This document shows, in pieces, positions 41,056-49,744 of a DNA stretch of 64,000 bases. How positions within the stretch are numbered: position 1 is the first letter of the stretch; each line of letters begins with the position of its first letter. Below the pieces are notes generated by a model that worked only from the letters and a program-made list of their open reading frames with translations, made no database searches and was not told the origin of the DNA. A program made the translations under genes and the position numbers. This DNA is from Verrucomicrobiia bacterium (lineage in GTDB: Bacteria; Patescibacteriota; Saccharimonadia; Saccharimonadales; Saccharimonadaceae), in NCBI GenBank assembly GCA_035629335.1, contig DASPIB010000007.1:62001-126000 (forward strand), written 5' to 3'.

Positions 41056-41463
41056 ATGTACGGGAATTTCAGATCCGCAGTTCTTGACGAGTACATCACA
41101 TGGCTGAAGGGCTACATGAACCAGGGGGGTGTTCCTACCCACTATCACGACTTTTCTTTCTTGCAATTTGGCCGAGTTGTGTGCGTCACGGGGATGTTTG
41201 GTCTGGAAAATGAGCGTCCCCCCCTTCATATCATTGTGGAGGCGAACGGAAAGCTTGACCCCCGCAAGAGTGATGTGGGTCACCACACCCTACTCTACTT
41301 GTCGAAGTACGAGAGTGAAGACAGGAAGGGCAGCCCGGCGCTCCATGTGCCCATCTTTAACGATGACGCATTCCTCTCCATCCGGGGCATCGATCCCCAC
41401 ATCAAACGCTTGGTGGCGAAGAATTCCGCTGGCTCCAGCGGAAGAGAGCGTTACAGGCGCTGA
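41056..41463 (+). CDS. Hypothetical protein, 135 aa
   Basis: ATG at 41056 with GGAG six bases upstream and its own promoter. The protein has a short N-terminal helix (AVLDEYITWLKGYMNQGG), a histidine cluster (PTHYHDFSFLQFG), and beta strands (VVCVTGMFGLENERPPLHII). The C-terminus is basic. Spaced histidines could bind metal, but no family fits. GC-rich single-gene unit with terminator. Confidence 0.6.
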   Translation: MYGNFRSAVLDEYITWLKGYMNQGGVPTHYHDFSFLQFGRVVCVTGMFGLENERPPLHIIVEANGKLDPRKSDVGHHTLLYLSKYESEDRKGSPALHVPIFNDDAFLSIRGIDPHIKRLVAKNSAGSSGRERYRR

Positions 41464-41493
41464 ATCGAGTCCTCCGGAACGACCCCGAGGCAT

Positions 41494-41541
41494 CCCGTTG
41501 TCTGCGTGAAATGCTCAGTGAGAGCCTCGCAGATAGCGGGG
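41494..41541 (+). terminator. Intrinsic terminator
   Basis: CCCG-TCTGCG pairs with CGCAGA-CGGG and is followed by TTTTC. Confidence 0.65.
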
Positions 41542-41676
41542 TTTTCACTTTATAAGGCCTTTGGTGTCCTAAATACGGTGGTTTTAGAGACAAAAATAAC
41601 CGCCTGTTACGGCTATTGCCACTTCGCTTTTAGTGGTCATTAACGTACCGTAGCGTTTTTATCTTATCATGCAGCT

Positions 41677-41952
41677 CTAGTGAGTGCCAACGAGCTTCAG
41701 CTCCTTGCCAAGCGCGCTCGCAACTTTGCTGACAGTTTCAAGCGTTGGGTTTGAGGTGCCGCTCTCAATTCGTGCGACAACCATACGGCTCACGCCTGCA
41801 CGCTCTGCAAGTTCCGTCTGTGTAAGCTTCTTGCTGAGGCGTGCTTTGATGATCTCGCGTGCAAGCTGATACTCGGGCTCAAGGGCATCATACGCTGCTT
41901 TGTACTCAGGGTCTTTGAGTAGTTCTTTCTTGTGTTCTTTCCAGGTTGTCAT
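41677..41952 (-). CDS. higA: HigA-type antitoxin (XRE helix-turn-helix)
   Basis: 91 aa. N-terminal helices (EHKKELLKDPEYKAAYDALE) precede an XRE HTH (KKLTQTELAERAGVSRMVVA, RIESGTSNPTLETVSKVASA). This is the usual layout of HigA-like antitoxins paired with RelE/HigB toxins of the Gp49 type. ATG at 41952 fits AGGAG eight bases upstream. It follows the toxin gene by 73 bases, and that gap holds a perfect 22-bp palindrome, the likely HigA operator, which may give the antitoxin its own promoter. Confidence 0.88.
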   Translation of the reverse strand: MTTWKEHKKELLKDPEYKAAYDALEPEYQLAREIIKARLSKKLTQTELAERAGVSRMVVARIESGTSNPTLETVSKVASALGKELKLVGTH

Positions 41953-41971
41953 AATCACTTCTCCTGATTGA

Positions 41972-41993
41972 AGTGTAACTTATAAGTTACACT
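41972..41993. promoter_or_regulatory. 22-bp perfect palindrome, probable HigA operator
   Basis: AGTGTAACTTA joined to its exact complement TAAGTTACACT. A second, diverged GTAATG...ACATTAC dyad lies at 42003-42028. Position between toxin stop and antitoxin start points to autoregulation. Confidence 0.6.
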
Positions 41994-42025
41994 ATGTCAA
42001 CATGTAATGCAACATAAAAGTTACA

Positions 42026-42358
42026 TTACATCACTTCTGACTGCCTCCTTCGAGCAATATCTAGCTCTTTTTTAGGCGTTTCCTGGGTCTTTTTAATGAA
42101 TCCATGTAGTAGAATGATCTTCCGCCCGACTACAAACGCATAGAATACTCTTACCTCTTGTTTGCCTCGAACACGAAGCTCCAGGAGCCCATCTCCTAGT
42201 GATTTTACATGAGGCATGCCAAGATCACTACCGAATTCTTCTAGAAGGTCTAATTGTCGTCCAAGCTTTGTACTTGGTATTTTTGGCAACTTATCAATAA
42301 AATCTTTAACAACTTCATTACCGGTGCTTGTTTTGTAATATTCTATTTCCCAACTCAT
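42026..42358 (-). CDS. higB: HigB/RelE-type toxin (phage Gp49-like)
   Basis: 110 aa toxin of the RelE/HigB (PF05973) superfamily: WEIEYYKTSTGNEVVKDFID, LGMPHVKSLGDGLLELRVRG, KQEVRVFYAFVVGRKIILLH, GFIKKTQETPKKELDIARRR. These are typical mRNA interferases that cut ribosome-bound mRNA. The conserved LRVRG.QE.R..Y and HGF.KK.. motifs are intact, so it should be active. It is upstream of its antitoxin, the HigBA gene order. TCCT-type ribosome site (AAGGAAGATC) precedes the ATG. Confidence 0.9.
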   Translation of the reverse strand: MSWEIEYYKTSTGNEVVKDFIDKLPKIPSTKLGRQLDLLEEFGSDLGMPHVKSLGDGLLELRVRGKQEVRVFYAFVVGRKIILLHGFIKKTQETPKKELDIARRRQSEVM

Positions 42359-42450
42359 GATCTTCCTTTTGTTTTGTTTCTCTCACACCCTTACTCCTAA
42401 TTATACTCTTCAAAAGTTTTAGATTTTTTTGCAAAAACGACGCAAAATAA

Positions 42451-43323
42451 TTAATCTAAACTATTTACCCCAAGCATTCCCATAAGCTGCTTGAAGCCGT
42501 ACACGCGGAACTTCCCACTATTAACCATTTCGATAGCGTCTCTAAATTGACCGTCTTCGGTCACCAGCAAATCGTAATAGGGGCTGCAGCCGTAAATATC
42601 AGCGTCAACAGGGTCAGAGTCTTTGATCGATCGTTTGTGCCCTAAGTTCAGCAGTACCTTAGCTTGACGAAAATCTACGCCAAGCAGACGGACTGTTCGA
42701 GTATGACGGCCGGAAGTCTCGGATTTTTGAAATGGGAAATATCTTTCTCTTCACTCCCCCTTCAAGTACTTTAAACCCAACCCTCAAGGTCGCGGCTGTC
42801 TGAATCTGCGAACCATTTCTTATATGCCTGCGCAGTTTTTTTCGGCGGTCTACCATCGACAGAGCCTAGATCGGTATAGACTTTTTTCTTAAAGCTTCTT
42901 GCTCCTTTTGAATGTCAAACCTTCTTTATAAGCGGCTTCGCCAATGTCGAAAATATCTTTTTTACTGTTGACTAAACGCTCTATCTGCCGGCGTTTGTCG
43001 CGGCTGATGTATCTTGTAGTGTGCGGCAATCTACCCCCGTTATATAACTCAGCGACGTACCGTTCATTGAGGGGAAAAAGCCATTTATTGCCAACGACAT
43101 CAAAAATCAGCTTCTTCATGGCCTCATACTTCAGTGGATTCTCTCGGTGCGTTCTCATGGCCTCTTGCAACACTGGCAAGCTGCATACTACTTCCCATTC
43201 TCTCTGTTGGACACCTTCAACCAAGCTCTGCCGGGCTTGCCCCAGCTGCTCCTCGGTAAACTGATTAGATTCGATCAAGTTGTTCCAGACATTATTGTCT
43301 AAAAAGAACGTGTCAGCTATCAC
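42451..43323 (-). pseudogene. PIN-like domain protein gene with several frameshifts
   Basis: The first segment (GTG 43323, AGGCGG upstream) reads ADTFFLDNNVWNNLIESNQF with the first PIN-type aspartate, and ends near KSKKL-like lysines at 42889. Other frames then supply KKVYTDL...AQAYKKWFADSDSRD, SGRHTRTVRLLGVDFRQAKV, SDPVDADIYGCSPYYDLLVT and EDGQFRDAIEMV...LMGMLG, stopping at 42451. The late DADI...VTED acidic residues fit the C-terminal PIN active site. Three or more indels make it a pseudogene. It sits right after a possible antitoxin fragment, so it was probably a toxin-antitoxin or defence gene. Confidence 0.6.
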
Positions 43324-43339
43324 TACAGCGCCGCCTTTG

Positions 43340-43500
43340 TTAAACGGCTATATTTTTTCCGTGCATCATCATAGCTTGTTTACTAAGGCCGATCTTTTCA
43401 AACGCATCCTCGTCTCGGCCGCCATCTTTAATAAACCGAACAACAAAAATATCCCGTAAGATGCTGACTGAAAAACTTCTTTTCGTATCCCTGCATCACG
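43340..43500 (-). pseudogene. Small upstream partner remnant of the PIN pseudogene
   Basis: A frame without start reads FSVSILRDIFVVRFIKDGGR, DEDAFEKIGLSKQAMM, and stops at 43340, 17 bases before the PIN gene start. The tight spacing resembles an antitoxin-toxin pair. Family not recognised and the 5' end is gone. Confidence 0.35.
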
Positions 43501-43662
43501 ACCAGCACCGGCTAGTGCTAGTTCGAGTGTGCGGGACGAGAAAGGGAATAATTGATCTGTAATTTTATATTGTCAGCGTGGGGATGATGTTTGTTGCGGT
43601 CGCCTGCGTGCAGACCCGTCGCTGACAGTAACTGCGCAATGCCTGAAAGCCCACTTAGACGG

Positions 43663-43695
43663 ATTACCCCCGGATGCACTAACGTCCGGGGTAAT
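43663..43695 (-). terminator. Strong stem-loop terminator
   Basis: ATTACCCCCGGA pairs with TCCGGGGTAAT (one bulge) directly after the stop at 43699. Confidence 0.7.
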
Positions 43696-43698
43696 TCA

Positions 43699-44883
43699 TT
43701 ACTTCTCATCCTCCCAAAGTAAAGGTAGTATCGTATCCTTTGTCACCACTTCAACTGGTACACCATACGCACTTGTAAACGCCTTTGTTGATGGAGTAGC
43801 ATTCGCCTTGTTCCATTTTGTTTCGTAAGCTTTTAAGGTGTTGGTCCCACGCAAAATTATATCCACCTCTCGCTTATCGGTGTTGCGCCAAAACAGCACG
43901 TCGAGGCGGCCATTATTCAGCATAAGATTATGCTTGGCAATTTCAATTACGACCCAGTTCTCGAATAGGTCACCAATATCCTGCCTAGTAGGTGTTACGG
44001 CAAAATCCTTCAAAAGAGCATTGCGAATACCCATGTCCCAGAAGTAAATTTTGGAGCTTTTCGTAATCTCCTTGGCCCGATTTGTACTATATGGATTCAC
44101 TCTGAAAATAACATACGATCGCTCAAGTAGTTCAATGTAATTTTCTACTGTTGGACGAGCGATATTAAGATCACTCGCAAGTGTGTTTATGCTCACCTCA
44201 CTACCAATCCTCTGAGCAAGTAGAAGGAGTAGTCGTCGAATAGGGTCAGGGGACTTAATAAGGCCGCTTTGCAGCACGTCACGCAGCAAATAGTCGGAAG
44301 TCAGGTTAAGTAAATAGCGCTCCTTGTCGAGACTCTTGATCGCCTCGGGATAGCTTCCGAATGTCATCTGTTGCAACATTAGAGCCATAATTTGGCTCGA
44401 GAAATGCTCTTGAAGGTGTTTTGCCGTGAACTGGGGCGAATACCAAGATTGGTTCCGAATAACTTCTGAGAAAAGGAGCGGGGTAAGATGAAGCTTTTCG
44501 TTTCTGCCAGTCAAGGGCTCAGCAGTTTGGTCTAATAGATCTAGGCTCGAAGACCCAAGCAATACGATCTTTGCTCTGACTTTAGCATCATACCAACCCT
44601 TAACGATTCGTCCCACTTCGGGCAGGTTTTGTGCCTCATCAATCACGATTAGCGACGGGTTTCCTAAGGAGGCCATGGCATCAGCGGGGCTTAAAGAACC
44701 AGCTGCAAGAATACGCGCCCGGTCTATCTCGATGTCGCAATTAAGTGAAACACCTCCCCTTTCTCGAACAAATGGCTCCGTGAGAGTTGTTTTCCCGACT
44801 TGTCTCGCCCCAAGAAGAATCACGATTTTATCGTCTTCTAGGAGTTTTGACAGTTCTGTTTCTACTTTTCTTGTTATATACAT
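43699..44883 (-). CDS. AAA+ ATPase with DUF4143 domain
   Basis: 394 aa. Walker A GARQVGKTT (residues ~25-33), Walker B LIVIDEAQN (~80), and sensor-like VLLGSSSLDLL. A winged-helix region (RIGSEVSINTLASDLNIARP) and the C-terminal DUF4143 domain with a restriction-endonuclease-like core (DIGDLFENWVVIEIAKH, FWRNTDKREVDIILRG, KAYETKW) follow. The D-x-E-V-D...E-x-K spacing matches the PD-(D/E)xK fold. Such proteins are widespread in CPR and archaea, role unclear. ATG at 44883 lies seven bases after TATAGT (leaderless); no ribosome site. Standalone gene. Confidence 0.88.
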   Translation of the reverse strand: MYITRKVETELSKLLEDDKIVILLGARQVGKTTLTEPFVRERGGVSLNCDIEIDRARILAAGSLSPADAMASLGNPSLIVIDEAQNLPEVGRIVKGWYDAKVRAKIVLLGSSSLDLLDQTAEPLTGRNEKLHLTPLLFSEVIRNQSWYSPQFTAKHLQEHFSSQIMALMLQQMTFGSYPEAIKSLDKERYLLNLTSDYLLRDVLQSGLIKSPDPIRRLLLLLAQRIGSEVSINTLASDLNIARPTVENYIELLERSYVIFRVNPYSTNRAKEITKSSKIYFWDMGIRNALLKDFAVTPTRQDIGDLFENWVVIEIAKHNLMLNNGRLDVLFWRNTDKREVDIILRGTNTLKAYETKWNKANATPSTKAFTSAYGVPVEVVTKDTILPLLWEDEK

Positions 44884-45064
44884 AACTACACTATACAAAA
44901 TATCCGTATTATCTGTAAAGTCTAATTACATTATAAAACGCTAAAATCGTTAGAACGGCTGAGCGCGTTAAATCGTTTGGATCGCACTCTGATATACAGT
45001 AAGCAATGGAATACACATGTATTGAACCTGACATTTCTACCTACCAAGAAATAATTATTGATAT

Positions 45065-45155
45065 TTGACAATATGTAATGATACCTGCTATAATGGCGAC
45101 ATCACCATGACCGGATAGGCCTAAGGTTTCGACCGACCGCCGATGCCGGTCTTTT
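45065..45155 (+). ncRNA. Candidate short RNA: strong promoter, ~55-nt transcript, terminator
   Basis: TTGACA (45065-45070), 18 bases, TATAAT (45089-45094), start near 45101. The predicted RNA ends at a GACCG/CGGTC hairpin followed by TTTT (45135-45155). No open frame follows on the plus strand, so it is not the leader of a surviving gene. It overlaps the 3' end of an NYN pseudogene on the other strand. It could be a small RNA, an orphaned riboswitch leader or an attenuator; I do not recognise a known class. Confidence 0.4.
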
Positions 45156-45600
45156 GATATTCAAGAGATGATTTTAGCTGACTAAGCTCTACAATATATT
45201 TAGAATAGGGCCGCAATAGCTTAGAGTATTTACTATTAGGCGTAAAAACGTGGAGCAGCTTGTTATTTTCTTCGAGAAAATCTATAAGGCAAGCGAAATC
45301 CCCGTCGCCGCTGACAATAATTGCTTTGTCATAATTTGGGTACTCAATTGCAGCAGCATGGAGTACAAGTTCGGCGTCAACGTTACCTTTAATGGTTTCT
45401 TTGCCATTCTCAAAATACCGAACAGTGGGCTTGAAGATTAGGATAAATCCGGCCGCCTGTGTTGCGTGTAGAGCTTTTGGTTATTAGCAACAAAGATCCG
45501 AACCGATTCCAAATCTTTGAAGATGGCAAAATCATGTAAAACAAAAAGAAGCCTAAATTTTGGACTTCTTTCCGCTGTTGAAGTAATCTTGGCTGGAGAG
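45121..45600 (-). pseudogene. NYN-domain (LabA/DUF88) nuclease pseudogene
   Basis: One frame reads AAGFILIFKPTVRYFENGKE, TIKGNVDAELVLHAAAIEYP, NYDKAIIVSGDGDFACLIDF, and FTPNSKYSKLLRPYSKYIVE, ending at 45121. This is the classic second half of NYN/LabA proteins, with K-G-x-V-D and S-G-D-G-D-F acidic residues. A preceding frame holds DLESVRIFVANNQKLYTQ, which should join it at about 45465. The N-terminal IDxxN part is lost or scrambled upstream. At least one frameshift and a missing start make it inactive. NYN proteins are PIN-like RNases. Confidence 0.7.
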
Positions 45601-45773
45601 AGAGGATTCGACCATTTAACAAATGAAAGCTGGATAGAAAAGAAAGGCATGCACAATAGCGAAGTTCCTCTTATATAATTGCATAGCTGGTCACAGCTGC
45701 GTGAGCTAGAAGGCATATATAGGTCGTGAAGTTGGATGCAGAATTCAAGGAAAGTTAGGCTTCGTCCGTCTTT

Positions 45774-46010
45774 CTAAGGAAGCTCTATCATCAAAGCCGC
45801 CCCGTTCATTAAATTTTTATGCTCGTTTATCTTCAATTTGGTTAGGGCTATACCTGTGAGCTTCGCCAATTGGAGTACTTCCCGGGCATCGGCTAGCTTA
45901 CCTAGCACACCGGTTGGTCCGGCATCTCTGATCTCCAGACTTTCTTCATCAAATTTGTCGTATAGCGTGCCGATATACTCGACGTCGTCGTTAAGGATAT
46001 TTTAAAAAAA
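45774..46010 (-). pseudogene. Small helical protein gene that has lost its start
   Basis: An open frame of 77 codons reads LNDDVEYIGTLYDKFDEESL, GVLGKLADAREVLQLAKLTG, IALTKLKINEHKNL and stops at 45774. A good AGGAGG site lies upstream at ~46020, but the expected start codon is absent and a T7A4 run separates it from the coding part in the wrong frame. A slip in that run probably killed the gene. Family unknown. Confidence 0.45.
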
Positions 46011-46097
46011 TAAACCCCTCCTACTCAACATCGGACTTTAATGATTCCGAATAATGAATAATTGGGGATGGTGCTATACAGCTTTTAGAGGCTGACT

Positions 46098-46535
46098 TTA
46101 ACTAAGAACGGTGCCAGTCTTAAGCACAACTTCGGCGGGTTCATGGTTTGCGCGCCCGCGATTATCGGCTTTTGTCCAAGGACTAATTGTCCAAAACTTA
46201 ACGGTGATTCCTGGGTTTTTTCCGGACTTGACATCAATTTCTCGGATTTCGACAATTCGTTCTGGATTATTGGTATTAGGCAGTTTTACCTTAACCTTAG
46301 GAGCAAAGCCACGCTCCTTAAGCAACTCTAGCAACTGCTGCTGAATTGCTTCTCTTAGATCCGCGCTTGTCATTCCATTAGTAATTGGAACCTGCCACTC
46401 GGTAGCTTTCCTGAGGAGTCCAGTGTGGCCGCGAAGATTGTCAAGCCATCGCATAAACTCTTCATCGGTTTGGCCAGCCTTTCGGGTGACACCAAACATC
46501 TTAGCCAGTTCTTGATATTCCCGGGGAAGGGACAT
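46098..46535 (-). CDS. Hypothetical protein, 145 aa
   Basis: ATG at 46535 (MSLPREYQELAKMFGVTRKA) with GGAG five bases upstream. The N-terminal half is helical (DEEFMRWLDNLRGHTGLLRK, SADLREAIQQQLLELLKERG), the C-terminal half beta-rich (KVKVKLPNTNNPERIVEIRE, KNPGITVKFWTISPWTKA). Standalone. Not recognised. Confidence 0.55.
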   Translation of the reverse strand: MSLPREYQELAKMFGVTRKAGQTDEEFMRWLDNLRGHTGLLRKATEWQVPITNGMTSADLREAIQQQLLELLKERGFAPKVKVKLPNTNNPERIVEIREIDVKSGKNPGITVKFWTISPWTKADNRGRANHEPAEVVLKTGTVLS

Positions 46536-46701
46536 AGCTGCTCCAAATAAAGATAGCACTCAATTACCAAGATTTATATTAGCACGCACGCCGCCCCATT
46601 GCGAGGCCTAAGCATTGGTTGATGATAGATAGATTGTTGATTCGACAATCTTGGAGTGGTAAGCATGAAGTTCGAAGAGCGAGGAGTATATGACAGGCAG
46701 A

Positions 46702-46842
46702 TCAACGAAACGACGTCCGGTACCTCTGAGGCTGTTTGATACTTGACTCTTTTTCGACACGCTCATGCAGCCACGAGGCAATCGCTGGAATATCTAACTT
46801 GTTCGTAGGTCTATTAAGAGCAGCAACATTTTCACAGAGCAT
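46702..46842 (-). CDS. Possible very small gene, 46 aa
   Basis: From ATG 46842 the frame reads MLCENVAALNRPTNKLDIPA then IASWLHERVEKESSIKQPQR. Composition is protein-like but there is no clear ribosome site, and an overlapping plus-strand mini-frame at 46665 (MKFEERGVYDRQINETT) has a better one (GGAG). Probably debris of one or two small genes; the rest of 46560-46999 is empty. Confidence 0.25.
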   Translation of the reverse strand: MLCENVAALNRPTNKLDIPAIASWLHERVEKESSIKQPQRYRTSFR

Positions 46843-46999
46843 ACACCCAACTCACGCTTGAGGGCAACGGTAAAAAATCTCTGCACCCGCAATCCTGTAT
46901 AAGCTGCATTCCTTTCGCTGGAGAATGGGAGATATTCCAACTATTTAACGAAGATCTTCTCAAATTAAAAGCATATTCAGGAGCTTAGTCTATTGCTAA

Positions 47000-47311
47000 T
47001 TAATCTTTAGAAAGACTCAAATATTTTTCAAATAGTTCTTTAGCTTCAGTTTTTGGAAGGCGTACTGTTTCATCGTTTCTAAATTGAGAAGAAAAAATGA
47101 CTTCTTCCCCTTTGAACACTACAGAGTGTTCATCACCGTGTACTTCCCAGGGTGTATTATTCTCAATTGCTGCAATCGCGTCCTCCCAGATAGCATGGAA
47201 TTCTCCTAAGTTATCAAAGATTCCTTCAATCATGTAATATTTACGAGGGGCGTAAAAACCGACGACGCCTTTGTCGTCTTTTTTAATCTCGATCTCTTCT
47301 AAAATACTCAT
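47000..47311 (-). CDS. Hypothetical protein, 103 aa
   Basis: ATG at 47311 with GGAG five bases upstream. An acidic alpha/beta protein (MSILEEIEIKKDDKGVVGFY, EDAIAAIENNTPWEVHGDEH, and EAKELFEKYLSLSKD). It lies downstream of the type IV secretion operon in the same direction, about 140 bases after the VirD4-like gene. Whether it belongs to that operon is unclear. Confidence 0.6.
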   Translation of the reverse strand: MSILEEIEIKKDDKGVVGFYAPRKYYMIEGIFDNLGEFHAIWEDAIAAIENNTPWEVHGDEHSVVFKGEEVIFSSQFRNDETVRLPKTEAKELFEKYLSLSKD

Positions 47312-47452
47312 CTCTTCTCCATGCTAGAATGTACTCACTGTTTTGTCATCAAGGAGGTGAAACATTCAACCTTTTCGAGTACAAAAATAGAGTTCTATGA
47401 TTATCTCTGGAATAGCGATCGAGATTTGATAGTTTTCGAGTTTAACTTCGGA

Positions 47453-49744
47453 TTACTTAGTAATCTCGTACTTACGGCCATAGCGCTCCCGCGAAGAAAG
47501 AATGATTTTCTTAGCTGTCTGGAGTTCACCGCTTCCATCAAGCTGTATTGTTTGACCCGATACCGGCTCCTGAGATTTTATAGCATTAAGTCGAACGTAG
47601 AAATTAAACGCCGGTAAGTTTTGTATTTCACTAATATCAATACTTGGCTCAAATAAGTGACCGAGGTGTCGGCGATCATCTAAGCTCGCTGTCTGAAATA
47701 GCACAATAGTGCCTGAGTTTGCCACGATAGTGCTGATCATTTTTTCATCGTGCTGCTGGGAGAGTGTTTGCTGCGCCATATTCATGCTGATGCCGTACTT
47801 ACGAGCTTCGGCGAGCATCTCAACAAATGATGGAGTAGCAAAGTTTTGGAATTCATCGATATAGATATAGACCGGTGTCCTATCTTCCTTCTTCATATTC
47901 GCCCGTGCGAGAGCTGCCATTTGTATTTTTGCAAGTAGCATTACGCCAAATAGTTGCGATGTATCTTCGCCAATTTTACCTTTTGCAAGATTGCAGATCA
48001 GTATCTTTTTTGATGCCAGCACGTCATTGAAATCGATGGAAGACTTTGGATAGTTCATAATACGTTCAGCGTAAGGAGCAAAGATAAACCGGCTCAGTTT
48101 TGTTGTCACACCTTGCATCATTTTAACGCGCTGCATTGCACCCGCTGCGCCAACTTCGTGCACCCAGTAATCGCGTAGATTTTGGTCTTCAAGTTTCAAG
48201 ACAGCTTTCTTTCGAAATACTGGATCGTTAATAAGCTTGTAGAGAGTAAAGATTGTCGGATCTTTTAATGTTAATGCTGTCTGGATTGTATTCCGTAAGG
48301 CTGCTTCCACTCTGCTGCCGCTATCGTCGCCGTCGGAGAAGACTTTACGGAATACCGTAATAAGGGTTTCAGTAACTAAATCTTTCTGGCGCAGTAATTC
48401 ATTGCCGGTTACTTCTTCCGGAATCTCGAGCATATTGAGCGCAACTGGATAGTCGATATCATCGGGGTTAAAATAAATGACATCGTCAATTCTACTTTCG
48501 GGAATTCGCTTCAGGATATCTTCTGCCGCATCGCCGTGTGGGTCAATAAAAATAACGCCATGACCATTGTTAATATCCTGAATAATCTCATACTCCAGCA
48601 TGGTCGTTTTACCGCTGCCAGTTTTTCCGATGTAAAGTGCGTGACGTGCTCGTTCTTCAGTTGTCAGGCCTATTTTATATTTCTCACCGAAATGATTTGT
48701 CTGACCGAGAATAACACTGAAGTCGTTCGTACCGCGAAGCGATAATGGTGCGGGCAGTGTTCGGCTCAGTGACTTATTGATGTTTTCGGTTCGGTTTTGG
48801 TTAGCAGGGAAGTGATAGATATTCGCAAGTTCCAAGGATGAGAATATATTGGAATTCTTGTGGATTATAGCTGGCATTCGATGCACGAAGCACCATTCCC
48901 GGTACTGGCCGCGAATATTCTCGGGAAAATTATAACGGGCTTTCAGGGTTTGGACTTTGGGGATGTCAAAAGCACGCATAGTTGATTCGATTGCGTGCAT
49001 GTGCCTTATTTTACTCTGAGGAGATTGCGCCACGACTCGTACGCGTAAGTCTGTACGAAACAGCATGCCATAGCCTTTATTGTGTGTCGCTTCCGAAACT
49101 TTATAAAATTCAAAATAGCGCTGGACAATTGCCGCCATATTGCGAATCCGAGCTGGAGCAATCACAAGCTGCAGAGCCATTTGTTCACCCTCAGCCAGTT
49201 CGTTCATCGAAGTTGCAATAAAGGCAATTGGATCGTGTTTTTCAAAGGAGTCGATAGTTCGAATCGGCAGTGCATAGTGTTTTGTTTGTTTAAACTCTTT
49301 AACTAGAGTATGCTGACCGCGTTTTTGCAGTGGATCATCAATACGTGAAAGCTTCGCATCACTCAGGTAGGCGAGAATGCTACGCTCAATCGCAGCCGCC
49401 TCCCGCTCACTTGTGCCAATAACATAACGAATACCATTCGATTTACTGGCGATTATCTCAAGTGAGAAAACGGTATTACGGCGCAAGACACGGTGACGGA
49501 AACGCTTCGTTGAGCTCAGTGTGCTCACCAAATTAAATAATTGCTCCATGGCTTCAGGTGATTTACTAACCGTACGTGGTGGTGTGACTTCGATAAATAC
49601 CTTTTTCTGGCTAAATATTCGTTTTAGATCAGATAGCCGTACCCAAAGCGCAAATCCGAAAACACCGAGGCAGACGAACGCCCCGATGAGAGCGTAAAAA
49701 ATGATTGTCTCTTGGCTGCCTAGTGTTCTTGTGAATTCTATCAT
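47453..49744 (-). CDS. VirD4/TraD-like type IV secretion coupling ATPase
   Basis: 763 aa. An N-terminal membrane helix (residues ~12-35, YALIGAFVCLGVFGFALWV) precedes a long alpha/beta region. Then comes a FtsK/TraD-type motor: Walker A ALYIGKTGSGKTTML (~370-384), FIDPHGDAAEDIL, and Walker B VYIYIDEFQNF (~622-632), plus a QQTLSQ sensor-like motif. Such ATPases select and pump DNA or protein into the channel. The start ATG overlaps the TGA of the M23 gene (ATGA), so translation is coupled. Last gene of the secretion operon. The large N-terminal region before the motor is typical of CPR/Gram-positive versions. Confidence 0.88.
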   Translation of the reverse strand: MIEFTRTLGSQETIIFYALIGAFVCLGVFGFALWVRLSDLKRIFSQKKVFIEVTPPRTVSKSPEAMEQLFNLVSTLSSTKRFRHRVLRRNTVFSLEIIASKSNGIRYVIGTSEREAAAIERSILAYLSDAKLSRIDDPLQKRGQHTLVKEFKQTKHYALPIRTIDSFEKHDPIAFIATSMNELAEGEQMALQLVIAPARIRNMAAIVQRYFEFYKVSEATHNKGYGMLFRTDLRVRVVAQSPQSKIRHMHAIESTMRAFDIPKVQTLKARYNFPENIRGQYREWCFVHRMPAIIHKNSNIFSSLELANIYHFPANQNRTENINKSLSRTLPAPLSLRGTNDFSVILGQTNHFGEKYKIGLTTEERARHALYIGKTGSGKTTMLEYEIIQDINNGHGVIFIDPHGDAAEDILKRIPESRIDDVIYFNPDDIDYPVALNMLEIPEEVTGNELLRQKDLVTETLITVFRKVFSDGDDSGSRVEAALRNTIQTALTLKDPTIFTLYKLINDPVFRKKAVLKLEDQNLRDYWVHEVGAAGAMQRVKMMQGVTTKLSRFIFAPYAERIMNYPKSSIDFNDVLASKKILICNLAKGKIGEDTSQLFGVMLLAKIQMAALARANMKKEDRTPVYIYIDEFQNFATPSFVEMLAEARKYGISMNMAQQTLSQQHDEKMISTIVANSGTIVLFQTASLDDRRHLGHLFEPSIDISEIQNLPAFNFYVRLNAIKSQEPVSGQTIQLDGSGELQTAKKIILSSRERYGRKYEITK

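Noticed and set aside
45101-45155. Fluoride or guanidine riboswitch
   Set aside because: The conserved cores of these classes are not visible and no downstream transporter gene exists.
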